The notes: generated by a model from the sequence alone, not told the origin. A DNA stretch of 64,000 nucleotides from CADEDH01 sp963732695 (GCA_963732695.1 CAVTAP010000018.1:34934-98933), one strand, 5' to 3'; counted from the stretch's first letter, positions 43,706 to 52,587 are shown. Numbers and translations are program-made.

Positions 43706-44689
43706 TCAGAGCACCCCGGCCGCCAGCAGCCCGAGGGCCAGCACGCCGATGGCCAGGCGGTACCAGCCGAACACGTCGAAGCTGCGCTGCTGGAGCCAGG
43801 TGACCATCCACCGCACCGACACCACGGCGGCGGCGAACGCCACCACCAGGCCGATCAGGGGGGTGACCAGGCCGAAGGTGTCGAGCATGAGCTTGCCGTC
43901 TGACGCCCCGGTGAGCACGGTGGCCGCCCCCAGGGTGACCAGGCCGAGGAGGAAGCTGAACTCCACCGCCGCCTCCAGCGAGAGGCCCACGGCCACCGCC
44001 CCGATGATCGTGACCAGGCTGCGGCTGGTCCCCGGCCACAGGGCCACGGCCTGGAACAGGCCGATGGGCAGGGCCTGGCGGATCGTCACCTCGTGGAGGG
44101 CGATACCGGGGCGGCGCAGGAAGCCCTGGCGCTCCAGCCCCAGGATCACCACCCCGCCCACCAGCCAGGCGGCGGCCACCGGGCCGACGCCGAACAGGTT
44201 GTCCCGCACCACGTCCTTGAAGGCGAAACCGATGATGGCGGTGGGCACGAAGGCGGCCAGCACGGCGAGCAGCACGGCCCGGCCCTCGACGCTGCGGCCT
44301 ATGAGCCCGTCGAGCATCTGGCGGACCCGGCGCTGGTAGAGCACGAGCACGGCCAGGATGGCGCCGGCCTGGATGCAGATGGCGTAGGCGTCGAGCGCCT
44401 GGTCGGACTCCTCGGTGCCGCCCAGGCCGAGGGCGTCGTTGGCCACCAGCAGGTGGCCGGTGGAGCTGACCGGGAGGTACTCGGTGAGGCCTTCCACCAG
44501 GCCGAGGACCACGGCCGACACGGCCGACAGGCCGTCGGCCCCGCCGCCGTTGTCGTCGGCCAGGGGCACGGCCGGGCCGGCGGGGGAGCGGGGGGAGGCG
44601 GCGGCCGGCACGATCCAGAGGGCGACGAGCGCCAGCAGCACGGCGGCTGCGCCCCCCCGGGCCATCCGTCGCCATGGGGTGGCTGTCAC
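43706..44689 (-). CDS. uppP: Undecaprenyl-diphosphatase
   Basis: A 327-residue polytopic membrane phosphatase that recycles undecaprenyl pyrophosphate for cell-wall synthesis. The two hallmark motifs are present: GLTEYLPVSSTGHLL and PGTSRSLVTI. It is about 55 residues longer than usual because of an extra N-terminal hydrophobic segment (AAAVLLALVALWIVPAAAS) and a Gly/Asp-rich loop. I chose the GTG before TATPWRRMARGG; a longer frame reaches 44839 but would overlap the divergent gene and the SOS box. The promoter probably lies in the 92-base gap shared with the SOS-regulated ORF. Confidence 0.88.
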   Translation of the reverse strand: MTATPWRRMARGGAAAVLLALVALWIVPAAASPRSPAGPAVPLADDNGGGADGLSAVSAVVLGLVEGLTEYLPVSSTGHLLVANDALGLGGTEESDQALDAYAICIQAGAILAVLVLYQRRVRQMLDGLIGRSVEGRAVLLAVLAAFVPTAIIGFAFKDVVRDNLFGVGPVAAAWLVGGVVILGLERQGFLRRPGIALHEVTIRQALPIGLFQAVALWPGTSRSLVTIIGAVAVGLSLEAAVEFSFLLGLVTLGAATVLTGASDGKLMLDTFGLVTPLIGLVVAFAAAVVSVRWMVTWLQQRSFDVFGWYRLAIGVLALGLLAAGVL

Positions 44690-44743
44690 AGAGCGGGTGT
44701 ACACAGGAGCGGGACGGTACCGGCCGGAAAACGGGATCTGACT

Positions 44744-44759
44744 CGAACATATGTTCGAG
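44744..44759. promoter_or_regulatory. LexA-type SOS box
   Basis: TCGAAC-ATAT-GTTCGA matches the actinobacterial LexA consensus TCGAAC-N4-GTTCGA exactly and sits in a perfect 20-base palindrome (44742-44761). It lies between uppP and the divergent 80-residue ORF, overlapping the expected -35 position of the ORF's promoter (the -10 TAGGCT is at 44768). Confidence 0.85.
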
Positions 44760-44767
44760 TGACAGGC

Positions 44768-44773
44768 TAGGCT
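44768..44773 (+). promoter_or_regulatory. Candidate -10, leaderless SOS-controlled ORF
   Basis: TAGGCT ends eight bases before ATG 44782. LexA bound at 44744-44759 would block it. No ribosome-binding site is visible, consistent with a leaderless transcript. Confidence 0.45.
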
Positions 44774-44781
44774 CGGCCCCC

Positions 44782-45024
44782 ATGAACCCTCCCTCTCGTG
44801 AACCCGACCAAGCACCGAGCGATGCACCGAGCGAAGCACGGCCCACCACCCGGCCCCCGGCGTCGACGGGGCGACGGCTGCCCACCACCGCCGAGGAATG
44901 GGAGCAGCTCCGGCGCTCGGTGGCCATGCTGTCGCCCGGCGCCTGGGCCCTCAAGCGGGAGCCGGCCCTGGCCGCCCTCGATCTCCTCGTGAACCGCCTC
45001 CGGATCTCTGCCGCCGATGAGTGA
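44782..45024 (+). CDS. Small SOS-box-associated protein, 80 aa
   Basis: Not recognised. The first half is Pro/Ser/Arg-rich and probably disordered; the second half, TAEEWEQLRRSVAMLSPGAWALKREPALAALDLLVNRLRI, is amphipathic helix-like. No Cys, signal peptide or membrane segment. What makes it interesting is its promoter: a perfect LexA box directly upstream. Small LexA-controlled proteins often act in cell-division arrest or mutagenesis, but nothing in the sequence assigns such a role. The ORF start coincides with a leaderless-type promoter, and the MMPL gene follows 102 bases later with its own ribosome-binding site. Confidence 0.65.
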   Translation: MNPPSREPDQAPSDAPSEARPTTRPPASTGRRLPTTAEEWEQLRRSVAMLSPGAWALKREPALAALDLLVNRLRISAADE

Positions 45025-45126
45025 CATCGGTCTCATGTCGGGCGCAAATGGGGCTGGACGGTAGGTGTGCCGAACTAGGGTTGCGTGGTCCGATTGTCGA
45101 TCCCCGCCGGGGTAGGAGCTTCGAGC

Positions 45127-47497
45127 ATGTACCGCTCGCTGGGTCAATGGTGCTTCCGCCAATGGAAGTTGGTGGTGGGCGTGTGGGTGCTGGCCCTGAT
45201 CGGGGTGAGCATCGTGGCCCAGGCGGTGGGGCCGGCCTTCGACACCACGTTCGAGATTCCGGCGTCGGAGAGCCGCGACGGCTTCGACGTGCTCAACGAG
45301 CACTTCGGGGGCCAGGGCAGCGGCAACCCCGGATCGATCGTGTTCCGAACCGACCCGGCTCTGGGCGTCGCCAACCCCGATGTCGAGCGGGTGATGACCG
45401 AGCTGTTCGCCTACACCACCACCCTGAATCCCGGGCTCCAGCTCACCAGCCCCTACGACGAGAACCTGCCCCGGCCCCAGGTGGCCCAGGTCGGCCCTCA
45501 GGCCGGCAACATCGCCTTCGCCAGCCTGAACCTGGCCCTCGACATCGACCAGGTGGAGGGGAGCAAGATCGGCGGCGAGATCACCGACAAGGCCACCGAG
45601 CTGCTGGCCGAGGCCGACCTGGCCGACCAGGTGCAGGTGGAGCTGGGCGGCGCCTACCTGGCCGGGTTCGAGCCTCCGCAGACCGAGGCCATCGGCCTCG
45701 GTTTCGCCGTGATCGTGCTGATCCTGGCGTTCGGCTCGGTGATGGCCATGGGCCTGCCCATCGGGGTGGCGGTGGCTGGCGTCGGCACCGGCATCGGCAT
45801 CGTCAACCTGCTCACCAACATCCTGCCCATGCCCGACTTCGCCACCACCGTGGGGGCCATGATCGGCCTCGGCGTCGGCATCGACTACGCCCTGTTCATC
45901 GTCACCCGCTACCGCGGGGCCATGGCCGCCGGCCGCTCCCCGGAAGACTCGGTGGGCCTGGCCATGGACACCGCCGGCCGGGCCGTGGTCTTCGCCGGCC
46001 TCACGGTGGTGGTGTCGCTCCTGGGCATGCTGCTCATCGGTCTCAAGTTCATCTCCGGGCTGGGCATCGGTGCCGCCTCCACCGTCGCCGTCACCATGCT
46101 GGCCTCGGTCACCCTGCTCCCGGCCCTGCTGGGCCTGGTGGGCCACCGGGTGGAGCTGTCCCGGGTGCGGGGCGTGGTGGCCGCCGGGCTGGTGGCCGTC
46201 GGTCTGTTCACCGTCGGTATCGGGGTGGCCGTGGTGGGGGGCATCGCCTTCCTCCTGGCCGGCCTGGTCCTGCTGGTGGGCACGTTCGTCCCGATCCTGA
46301 AGCGCCAGGTGCCCCACCGCCCCGAGAAGCCGTTGCGGGAGACCGTGCCCTACCGGTGGAGCCGCATGATCCAGGGCCACCCGTGGATCGCCCTGGTGGC
46401 CGGCGCCGCCGTGCTGCTGGTGCTGGCCTCGCCCGTGCTGAGGCTCAACATGGGCTTCTCCGACGAGGGCAACTTCCCGGAAGACACCACCACCCGCAAG
46501 GCCTACGACCTCATCGCCGACGGCTTCGGCCCCGGCTTCAACGGCCCGTTCCTCATCACGGCCGTGCCCACGTCGGCCGACGGGGCCGCCAGCCTGGAGG
46601 CCCTGCAGGCCGCCGTCGCCGGCACCGAGGGCGTGGCCAACGGCCTCGCCCCCCATCCCCGACAACCTGGAGAATCCGGCGGCGGCCGAGGCCTTCCTCA
46701 TCCAGGTCATCCCCACCACCTCGCCCCAGGACGAGGCGACGGAAGACCTGGTCAAGCACCTCCGGGAAGATGTGATCCCGGCCAACAGCGCCGGGCTCGA
46801 CGTGAACGTCACCGGTGCGGTCCCCTCGGGGATCGACTTCACCACCTTCCTCGGGGCCCGCATCCTGCTGTTCTTCGGTGTGGTGCTGGCCCTCAGCTTC
46901 CTGCTGCTGATGGCCGTCTTCCGCTCCGTGGTGGTGCCGCTCAAGGCGGTGATCATGAACGTGCTGTCGATCGCCGCCTCCTACGGCGTGGTGGTGGTGA
47001 TCTTCCAGTGGGGCTGGGGCGGCAAGTACCTGAACATCGCCGGCGCCCCGATCGAGCCGTTCATCCCCATGATGCTGTTCGCCATCGTGTTCGGCCTGTC
47101 CATGGACTACGAGGTGTTCCTGCTCTCCCGGGTGAAGGAGGAGTACGAGCGCACGGGCGACGCCCGCAACTCGGTGGCCGACGGCCTGGCCAGCACGGCC
47201 CGGGTCATCTCGGCCGCGGCGGCCATCATGATCGTGGTGTTCGGCTCGTTCATGTTCGAGAACAACCGGATCATCAAGCTGTTCGGCCTCGGCCTGTCGC
47301 TGGCCGTGCTGCTCGACGCCAGCTTCGTGCGGCTCCTGCTGGTGCCGGCCACGATGGAACTGCTGGGTGAACGCAACTGGTGGCTGCCCCGCTGGCTCGA
47401 CCGGATCCTGCCCAACCTCAACATCGAGGGCACCGAGGCCGCCGGCCACGCCATCGCCGAAGACGACGCCCGCCAACCGGAGCCGGTACTCGACTGA
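45127..47497 (+). pseudogene. MMPL/RND-family transporter, frameshifted
   Basis: The N-terminal frame (45127 to ~46650) encodes one MMPL half: a first helix (LVVGVWVLALIGVSIVAQAVG), a large extracytoplasmic domain and six helices including GLGVGIDYALFIVTRYR. At a run of six C's (46649-46654) the frame breaks. The second half resumes in another frame with PIPDNLENPAAAEAFLIQVIPTT and continues to GLSMDYEVFLLSRVKEEYERTGD and the stop at 47497. Joined, the protein is about 790 residues, normal for MMPL exporters of lipids or siderophores. The ATG has AGGAG upstream. A homopolymer assembly error, or less likely +1 recoding at CCC-C, could explain the break. Confidence 0.85.
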
Positions 47498-47522
47498 GGG
47501 CGGAACATCCGGGGAGACCGGG

Positions 47523-47528
47523 TATAGG
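47523..47528 (+). promoter_or_regulatory. Candidate -10, leaderless DinB-like gene
   Basis: TATAGG ends eight bases before GTG 47537, with no ribosome-binding site. It is a near-consensus actinobacterial -10 in otherwise GC-rich DNA. Confidence 0.5.
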
Positions 47529-47536
47529 GTCAAGCT

Positions 47537-48163
47537 GTGGAGCAGCCTCGACCGGAAGACAAGGATTGGACCTGGGTTCTCGAACGCCCCTGTCCCCAGT
47601 GTGGGTTCGACGCCGGCACCGTGGCCCGGGGCGACCTGGCGGCCAAGGTGCGCACCAACGCCGCCACCTGGCGGGCCGTGCTCAACCGGGGCGCGGTGGT
47701 GTCGATGCGGCCGCCCGACGACCCGGACCGGGGGCCGGTGTGGTCGGCCCTCGAGTACGGGGCCCACGTCCGCGACGTCTACCACCTCATGGCCGACCGG
47801 CTGAAGCTCCTGCTCACCAAGAACGATCCCCAGTTCCTGAACTGGGACCCCGACGCGGCGGCGGTGGAGCAGCGCTACAGCGAGCAGGATCCCCACCGGG
47901 TGGGCTACGACCTGGCGCTGACGGCGGGGAAGGTGGCCGACGCCCTGGAGCGGGTGCGGGACAACCAGTGGGGCCGCACCGGCCGGCGTTCCGACGGTAA
48001 GCCGTTCACCGTGGAGCAGCTCGCCACCTACCTGTACCACGATGCCGTCCACCACCTGCACGACGTCGAGGCCGGGTTCAAGGCCATCGCTGGCGGGGGC
48101 GACGACGAGCCGGGCGACAGCGACGGCGAAGGCGGCGGGCCCGGGGCCGACGAGGAGTCATGA
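47537..48163 (+). CDS. DinB-fold protein
   Basis: A 208-residue four-helix metalloprotein of the DinB/maleylpyruvate-isomerase-like family. Likely metal-ligand helices are ALEYGAHVRDVYHLM and LYHDAVHHLHDVEAGF, with several His at proper spacing. Actinobacterial members are often mycothiol-dependent transferases, but the thiol partner is not shown. The N-terminal DWTWVLERPCPQCGFDAG segment contains a Cys pair. The C-terminus is acidic and disordered. Its stop overlaps the start of the histidinol-phosphatase-like gene by four bases. Confidence 0.83.
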   Translation: MEQPRPEDKDWTWVLERPCPQCGFDAGTVARGDLAAKVRTNAATWRAVLNRGAVVSMRPPDDPDRGPVWSALEYGAHVRDVYHLMADRLKLLLTKNDPQFLNWDPDAAAVEQRYSEQDPHRVGYDLALTAGKVADALERVRDNQWGRTGRRSDGKPFTVEQLATYLYHDAVHHLHDVEAGFKAIAGGGDDEPGDSDGEGGGPGADEES

Positions 48164-48996
48164 GCGGCCCGGCCACCGGGGGGAACACAGCGGACACGGG
48201 CACGTTCGATATCGAAGCTCAGGCCGACGGCGTCACCGATCTGGTGCGCTCGGCCAGCCGGCAGGCCCTGGCCTGGCACCGGCGCCCGCTGCCGGTGGAG
48301 AACAAGCTGGCCGTCGGCTTCGACCCCGTCACCGAGGCCGACCGGGCGGTGGAGGACACGATCCGGGCCGGGCTGGGGGAGCGGTTCCCGGGTCACGCCA
48401 TCCTGGGCGAGGAACGAGGGGAGACCGGCACCGGCCCCTACCGGTGGGTGATCGATCCGATCGACGGCACCCGGGCCTTCATCAGCGGTCAGCCCATGTG
48501 GGGCACGCTGGTGGGGTTCCAGGTCAACCGGGCCCCGGTGGCGGGCTGGATGCACATCCCCGTGCTCGACGAGACCTACGTGGCCACCCCGGCCACCGGT
48601 GCCCGCCTGATCGGGCCGGACGGCGCAGCCACGAGCCTGGCGGTCTCGGCCATTACCGAGCTGAGCCGGGCCATCCTGCTGTGCACCCACCCGTCGATGT
48701 TCGCCCCCGGTCCCGAACGGGCGGCGTTCGACGCCCTGGAGGCGTCGGTGCGGCTGTCCCGGTTCTCGGGTGACTGCCTGAACTACGGGTTGCTGGCCGG
48801 CGGCCACGTGGACCTGGTGATCGACAACGGCCTCGCCCCCTACGACATCGTGCCCCTGCTGCCCATCCTGGCCGCCGCCGGGGCCGTGGTCACCGGGCTG
48901 GATGGCGAGCTGCCCCTGGAGGGCGGGTTCGCCCTGGCGTCGGCCACTCCCGAGCTCCACGAGAAGGCCATGGCCATCCTCCGCCCCGCCTTCTGA
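48160..48996 (+). CDS. hisN: Inositol-monophosphatase-family protein, histidinol-phosphatase-like
   Basis: A 278-residue lithium-sensitive phosphatase-fold enzyme. Metal ligands are in LGEERG (Glu84/85) and the WVIDPIDGTRAF motif (Asp99, Asp102), with a third site in PYDIVPLLPI. The ISGQPMWGTLVGFQ and SGDCLNYGLLAGGHVDLVID segments match HisN, which dephosphorylates histidinol phosphate in actinobacteria; other phosphomonoester substrates cannot be excluded. The start overlaps the DinB-like gene stop (ATGA). No other histidine genes are nearby. Confidence 0.83.
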   Translation: MSGPATGGNTADTGTFDIEAQADGVTDLVRSASRQALAWHRRPLPVENKLAVGFDPVTEADRAVEDTIRAGLGERFPGHAILGEERGETGTGPYRWVIDPIDGTRAFISGQPMWGTLVGFQVNRAPVAGWMHIPVLDETYVATPATGARLIGPDGAATSLAVSAITELSRAILLCTHPSMFAPGPERAAFDALEASVRLSRFSGDCLNYGLLAGGHVDLVIDNGLAPYDIVPLLPILAAAGAVVTGLDGELPLEGGFALASATPELHEKAMAILRPAF

Positions 48997-49003
48997 ACGC
49001 ACT

Positions 49004-49047
49004 TCTGGTGTCCGGGAGCGTCGCGGGTGACGGCCCGGGACACCAGA
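49004..49047. terminator. Long hairpin between convergent genes
   Basis: TCTGGTGTCCGGG (49004-49016) pairs with CCCGGGACACCAGA (49034-49047) with a single bulge. It fills the 57-base gap between the convergent phosphatase and alpha/beta hydrolase genes and should terminate both. Confidence 0.75.
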
Positions 49048-49053
49048 TCGGGA

Positions 49054-49959
49054 TCAGGCCCGGCGGGTGATGGTGTCGATGGCCTCGATGAGCTGAGGGA
49101 ACAGCGGGCGGGGCAGGTTGTGGCCCATGTCGTCCAGCAGGAGCAGCTCGGCCCCGGGCACGGCGTCGGCCGTGGCCACCCCGCCCGACACGTCGATCAG
49201 AGGATCGAGCCGGCCGTGGATCGCGAGGAACGGGGCCCGCACCGTGCCCAGCCGCTCCGTCCGGTCGCCCGAGGCCACGATGGCGGCCAGGTGGAACGCC
49301 GGGCCCACCGGATGGAACATCCGATCGTAGGACTCGGTGGCCCGGCGGCGGGCGTCGTCCTCGTCCCACAGGGGGCCGCTGATCACCTTGCTGGCCGCCA
49401 TCCCCTGGTCGATGGCCTCGCTCCGGCTGGCCGGCGGCGGCCGCAGCAGCACGCCGATGGCCTCGGGCGACGCCTGGCCCACCGCCGGGTGACCGGTGGT
49501 GGACATGATCGAGGTGACCGACCGCACCCGCTCCGGGTGCTCGAACGCCAGGTGCTGGGCGATCATCCCGCCCATCGAGGCCCCCACCACGTCGGCCCGT
49601 TCGATGCCCAGGGCGTCGAGCAGGCCGGCGGCGTCGGCCGCCATGTCGGACAGGGTGTAGGGCACGTCGGCCGGGCCCACCTCGCCGCCGGCCGCCCGCC
49701 GGGTCATCAGGCCCAGCACGTCGGGCGGGGGGCCCGGGGTCTTGGTCGACAGCCCCACGTCGCGGTTGTCGAACCGGACCACGTACCGGCCCCGGGCGGC
49801 CAGGGCGGCGAACAGCTCCTCGGGCCACAGGATCATCTGGGCGCCGAGCCCCATCACCAGCAGCAGGGGCGGGTCGGCCGGGTGGCCGAAGGTCTGGTGG
49901 CACAGCTCCATCCCGTTGGCCGGCACCATGGCCGGCGGTGACGGCCGGGGGTCGCTCAT
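49054..49959 (-). CDS. Alpha/beta hydrolase
   Basis: A 301-residue alpha/beta hydrolase. The oxyanion-region VMGLGAQMILWP, the nucleophile elbow VVGASMGGM (G-x-S-x-G), the acid-turn region IHGRLDPLIDV and DDMGHNLPRP (catalytic His) are all visible. The lid insertion (TRRAAGGEVGPADVPYTLSD) resembles aclacinomycin methylesterase or other small-molecule esterases. Substrate unknown. ATG 49959 overlaps the stop of the upstream TetR gene by four bases, so the regulator and hydrolase form a coupled pair, a common self-controlled detoxification layout. Confidence 0.87.
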   Translation of the reverse strand: MSDPRPSPPAMVPANGMELCHQTFGHPADPPLLLVMGLGAQMILWPEELFAALAARGRYVVRFDNRDVGLSTKTPGPPPDVLGLMTRRAAGGEVGPADVPYTLSDMAADAAGLLDALGIERADVVGASMGGMIAQHLAFEHPERVRSVTSIMSTTGHPAVGQASPEAIGVLLRPPPASRSEAIDQGMAASKVISGPLWDEDDARRRATESYDRMFHPVGPAFHLAAIVASGDRTERLGTVRAPFLAIHGRLDPLIDVSGGVATADAVPGAELLLLDDMGHNLPRPLFPQLIEAIDTITRRA

Positions 49960-50495
49960 GGGGAGAGGCCCCGTAGCCCGCTCCAGGCCAGGGCGATGAG
50001 ATCGTGGACGAGATCGTCGCGGTCGAGGCCTTCGGCGTTGCCCGACTGCCAGTAGCGCATCATGCCCTCGGCCAGCCCCATGATCCCGTGGGCCAGGGCC
50101 TGGCGGTGCTGGGTGCTGATGCCGGGCACGTCGATGAGGTCGGCGATGCCCTGGGCGATCGAGTGCTCCACCGCGCTGGTGATCGTGGCCCACTCGCCGT
50201 CCTGGCGGGAGGTGCCGCTGAACAGGATCTGGAAGCCCTCGGTGTCGTCGTCGACGAAGCGGACGTAGGCCTGGAACCCGGCGTCGACCTGCTGGCGGGC
50301 CGTGCCGGCCTGGGCCGCCGCCTCCAGCACCGAGGCCCGCAACCGGGCCCCGATGTCTTCCAGCACGGCGGTGTAGAGGTCGCGCTTGGAGGCGAAGTGC
50401 TGGTACAGCACCGGCTTGGTGACCCCGGCCTCCTCGGCGATCTCGGCCATGGTCGTCTCGTAGAACCCGCGCTGGGCCAGCACCCGCCGGGCCAC
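49956..50495 (-). CDS. TetR-family transcriptional regulator
   Basis: A 179-residue TetR protein. The helix-turn-helix is ARRVLAQRGFYETTMAEIAEEAGVTKPVLYQHFASKRDLY; the rest is an all-helical ligand/dimer domain. The visible frame starts at GTG 50495, inside the first helix: the preceding in-frame codons (RRRQLLD) are clearly part of the fold but have no start codon. ATG 50671, overlapping the neighbouring small gene, begins another frame across G-runs near 50585-50595, so the true N-terminus may be hidden by a single-base indel. It probably regulates itself and the coupled alpha/beta hydrolase. Confidence 0.82.
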   Translation of the reverse strand: MARRVLAQRGFYETTMAEIAEEAGVTKPVLYQHFASKRDLYTAVLEDIGARLRASVLEAAAQAGTARQQVDAGFQAYVRFVDDDTEGFQILFSGTSRQDGEWATITSAVEHSIAQGIADLIDVPGISTQHRQALAHGIMGLAEGMMRYWQSGNAEGLDRDDLVHDLIALAWSGLRGLSP

Positions 50496-50657
50496 GTCGA
50501 GCAGCTGGCGGCGGCGCTGGGCCGCCGGCAGGCGTCCGCTGACGGGCGACGGGCGGGCGGCGGGCGGGGGGCCGGCCGGGGTGGCCGGTCGGGGGGGCGC
50601 CGGCCAGTGACGGGCCGGCGGCGAGGTCGCGGCCGCCCGGAACCTCCGCCCCGTGTG

Positions 50658-50918
50658 CTACCACGACCCATCCCTGTCTGCCCGGTCGGCCGCCTTCACG
50701 GCGTAGCTGAACACGATCGCCGGGGCCAGAACGATGGAACCCGCGATCAGGCAGAAGGTGAGGGCGGCGCCCAGCACTGCAGGGAAGTCGGTGGCCAGGG
50801 CCACCACGAACAGGACCATCGACAGGCCGAACAGGCCGTAGCCGGTGCGCAGGCCCAGGCCGACCCAACGGGCCACCTGGGCCCGGCGTTCGAGAATGGG
50901 GTCACCCGAGTCGGTCAT
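50658..50918 (-). CDS. Small two-helix membrane protein, 86 aa
   Basis: The N-terminus, DPILERRAQVARWVGLGLRTGY, is a charged amphipathic entry, followed by two hydrophobic helices (LFGLSMVLFVVALA and AALTFCLIAGSIVLAPAIVFSYAV) and a basic/acidic tail. Family function is unknown; such proteins are widespread in actinobacteria. Its stop lies just upstream of the TetR gene, and a candidate TetR ATG (50671) is inside its last codons. The start ATG 50918 is followed by TDSGDP. Confidence 0.7.
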   Translation of the reverse strand: MTDSGDPILERRAQVARWVGLGLRTGYGLFGLSMVLFVVALATDFPAVLGAALTFCLIAGSIVLAPAIVFSYAVKAADRADRDGSW

Positions 50919-51031
50919 CCCCGCAAGCCTGCCGTATCGGAGCCCGGTTCGGCCACGTCACACGCCGAACTGTGGAACGAATGTGCCTCGCCGCCGGGCG
51001 CCGGTGCCGCGTCGGACGCGCTGGGCCACGC

Positions 51032-52417
51032 TCAGAATGCGGGCAGGACCCGGTCGAGGTGGACGAAGCAGGCGAAGAGGCAGGGCACGATGGTGGCCGC
51101 ACCGGTGCCGTAGGCCCAGCGCCGGCGCCACAGCCGGCCTCCGATCCAGGCGGCGTGGGCCAGCACGGCGCACACCGTGGCCCACAGGATGGTGGGGGCG
51201 AGCTGATCGTCCTGCCACCCCAGGCCGGGGCCGAGATCGGCCGGATCGACCGGGGTGGCGGTGCGCGGAAGCGGCGTGACGGACCCGGTTGCACCCATGG
51301 CCGCCGGCACGGCCACCATGGCCTGGCGCCCGGCCAGCTCCTCGGCCGTGGCAGCCACGGGAACCGGTTCGGCACCGGGGTCCGCCGCCGGTGCTGCCGC
51401 CGGGCCGCCGGCGGGTCCGGTCGCGGTGCCGGGGGCCGCACCGGAGCCAGGGGTGACCCCCGGGCTGGCCGGCGTGGAGGCGGGGGCGGGGAAGGTGAGG
51501 GCCGGCCCCACCAGGTGGGCGGTGACCACGATCCGCTGGCGGGCCGAGTAGCGGGGATGACAGGCGGTGAGGGTGAGGCGGTTGTCGCCGGCGTCGGTCA
51601 GCACGCCGACGTCGTCGGGCGTCACGATCAGGTGGCCCACGGTGGCGCCGTCGTCATCGGGGTGGCCGTCCACCAGGTAGTGGAACTCGCCCTCGGCCGT
51701 GGTCAGCACGATCTCGTCGCCGGGGGCGAGCTCGTCGAGATGGTAGAACGGGGCCCCGTGGGTGGTGCGGTGGCCGGCGATGGCCGTGTTGCCGGGATGG
51801 CCGGGCAGGGCCGTCCCCGGGTAGTGGCCCGGGCCCTGGCGCAGCACGTCGCGGTCGACCCCTTCCACGAATGCCTTCGACAGCCCGATGGCGGGGATGT
51901 CGATCCGGCCAACCGGGTCACCGTCGTCCAACCACCCCAACGGGGTGATCGGCAGCCGGACGGCGGCCGTGTCGGGGCCGATGGTGGAGGGGTCGGCGTT
52001 GGCCGCCGCGCCGGCGCTCGGCGTGGTGCCGTCGCCCGGCGACGAGGGGCCGACGGGAGGCCGGGCGTCGTCGGTTGAGGTTGAGGGAGTTGAGATTGAG
52101 GAGGAGGCGGCGGGCAGGGGGGTGTCGAGCAGCCCGGAACCGAGCGGGGGCCGGGCGGTGACGGGGGCGAGCTCGGCCGACAGCGCCCGCTGGGCCCGCC
52201 ATTCGATGAGGGCGGTGCCCCACAGCTGGAAGGCGGCGAACGCCACCATGAGCCCGCCCAGAGCCACCAGGATCTGGCCCGCCACCCGGGTCCAGCAGGG
52301 AACGGCCAGCTCCACGGGCGGGGCGGGGGAGGCGGCCGGCACCGTCGATCGGGGGCCCGGACCGGCGAGTGCCGGGCGGGGCCCGGGTTCGGCGGTGGTG
52401 CGGGTCAGGGCGGCCAT
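51032..52417 (-). CDS. Class E-like sortase with C-terminal membrane anchor
   Basis: A 461-residue sortase. The N-terminal helix VAGQILVALGGLMVAFAAFQLWG anchors it; a Ser/Thr/Pro-rich stalk (~90-150) follows. The catalytic domain contains IDIPAIGLSKAFVEGV, GHRTTH with His216, and LTLTACHPRYSARQR with Cys286 and a following Arg. An unusual ~110-residue Pro/Ala-rich extension and a second C-terminal hydrophobic helix (TILWATVCAVLAHAAWIGG) follow. The enzyme should join cell-wall-sorted proteins to the envelope. No LPxTG- or LAxTG-tailed substrate is seen in the window. ATG 52417 has AGGGG; GTG 52453 is an alternative. Confidence 0.87.
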   Translation of the reverse strand: MAALTRTTAEPGPRPALAGPGPRSTVPAASPAPPVELAVPCWTRVAGQILVALGGLMVAFAAFQLWGTALIEWRAQRALSAELAPVTARPPLGSGLLDTPLPAASSSISTPSTSTDDARPPVGPSSPGDGTTPSAGAAANADPSTIGPDTAAVRLPITPLGWLDDGDPVGRIDIPAIGLSKAFVEGVDRDVLRQGPGHYPGTALPGHPGNTAIAGHRTTHGAPFYHLDELAPGDEIVLTTAEGEFHYLVDGHPDDDGATVGHLIVTPDDVGVLTDAGDNRLTLTACHPRYSARQRIVVTAHLVGPALTFPAPASTPASPGVTPGSGAAPGTATGPAGGPAAAPAADPGAEPVPVAATAEELAGRQAMVAVPAAMGATGSVTPLPRTATPVDPADLGPGLGWQDDQLAPTILWATVCAVLAHAAWIGGRLWRRRWAYGTGAATIVPCLFACFVHLDRVLPAF

Positions 52418-52587
52418 CTCGGCCCCTGTCGGCCGCCCCGCCCGGAACTTCACTGCCCGCCCCGACGGCGCGCTGGGCAGTTGTTCCCGGGCAACGGTTC
52501 GGGCCCCGGCCAGCGGGTCGGCCCGCGGGCAGCTGGGACTCCTGCCACATGGCGGCCGATGGAGGGGCAGGATGGGGATGGGCGACC

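Noticed and set aside
44767..46956. 729-codon minus-strand open frame opposite the MMPL gene
   Set aside because: Gly/His/Gln-rich antisense shadow; it also covers the LexA box and the 80-residue ORF.
49054..50868. 604-codon fusion of an N-terminal domain to the alpha/beta hydrolase
   Set aside because: The extra N-terminal 300 codons are an out-of-frame reading of the TetR gene and its upstream region; the hydrolase starts at 49959.
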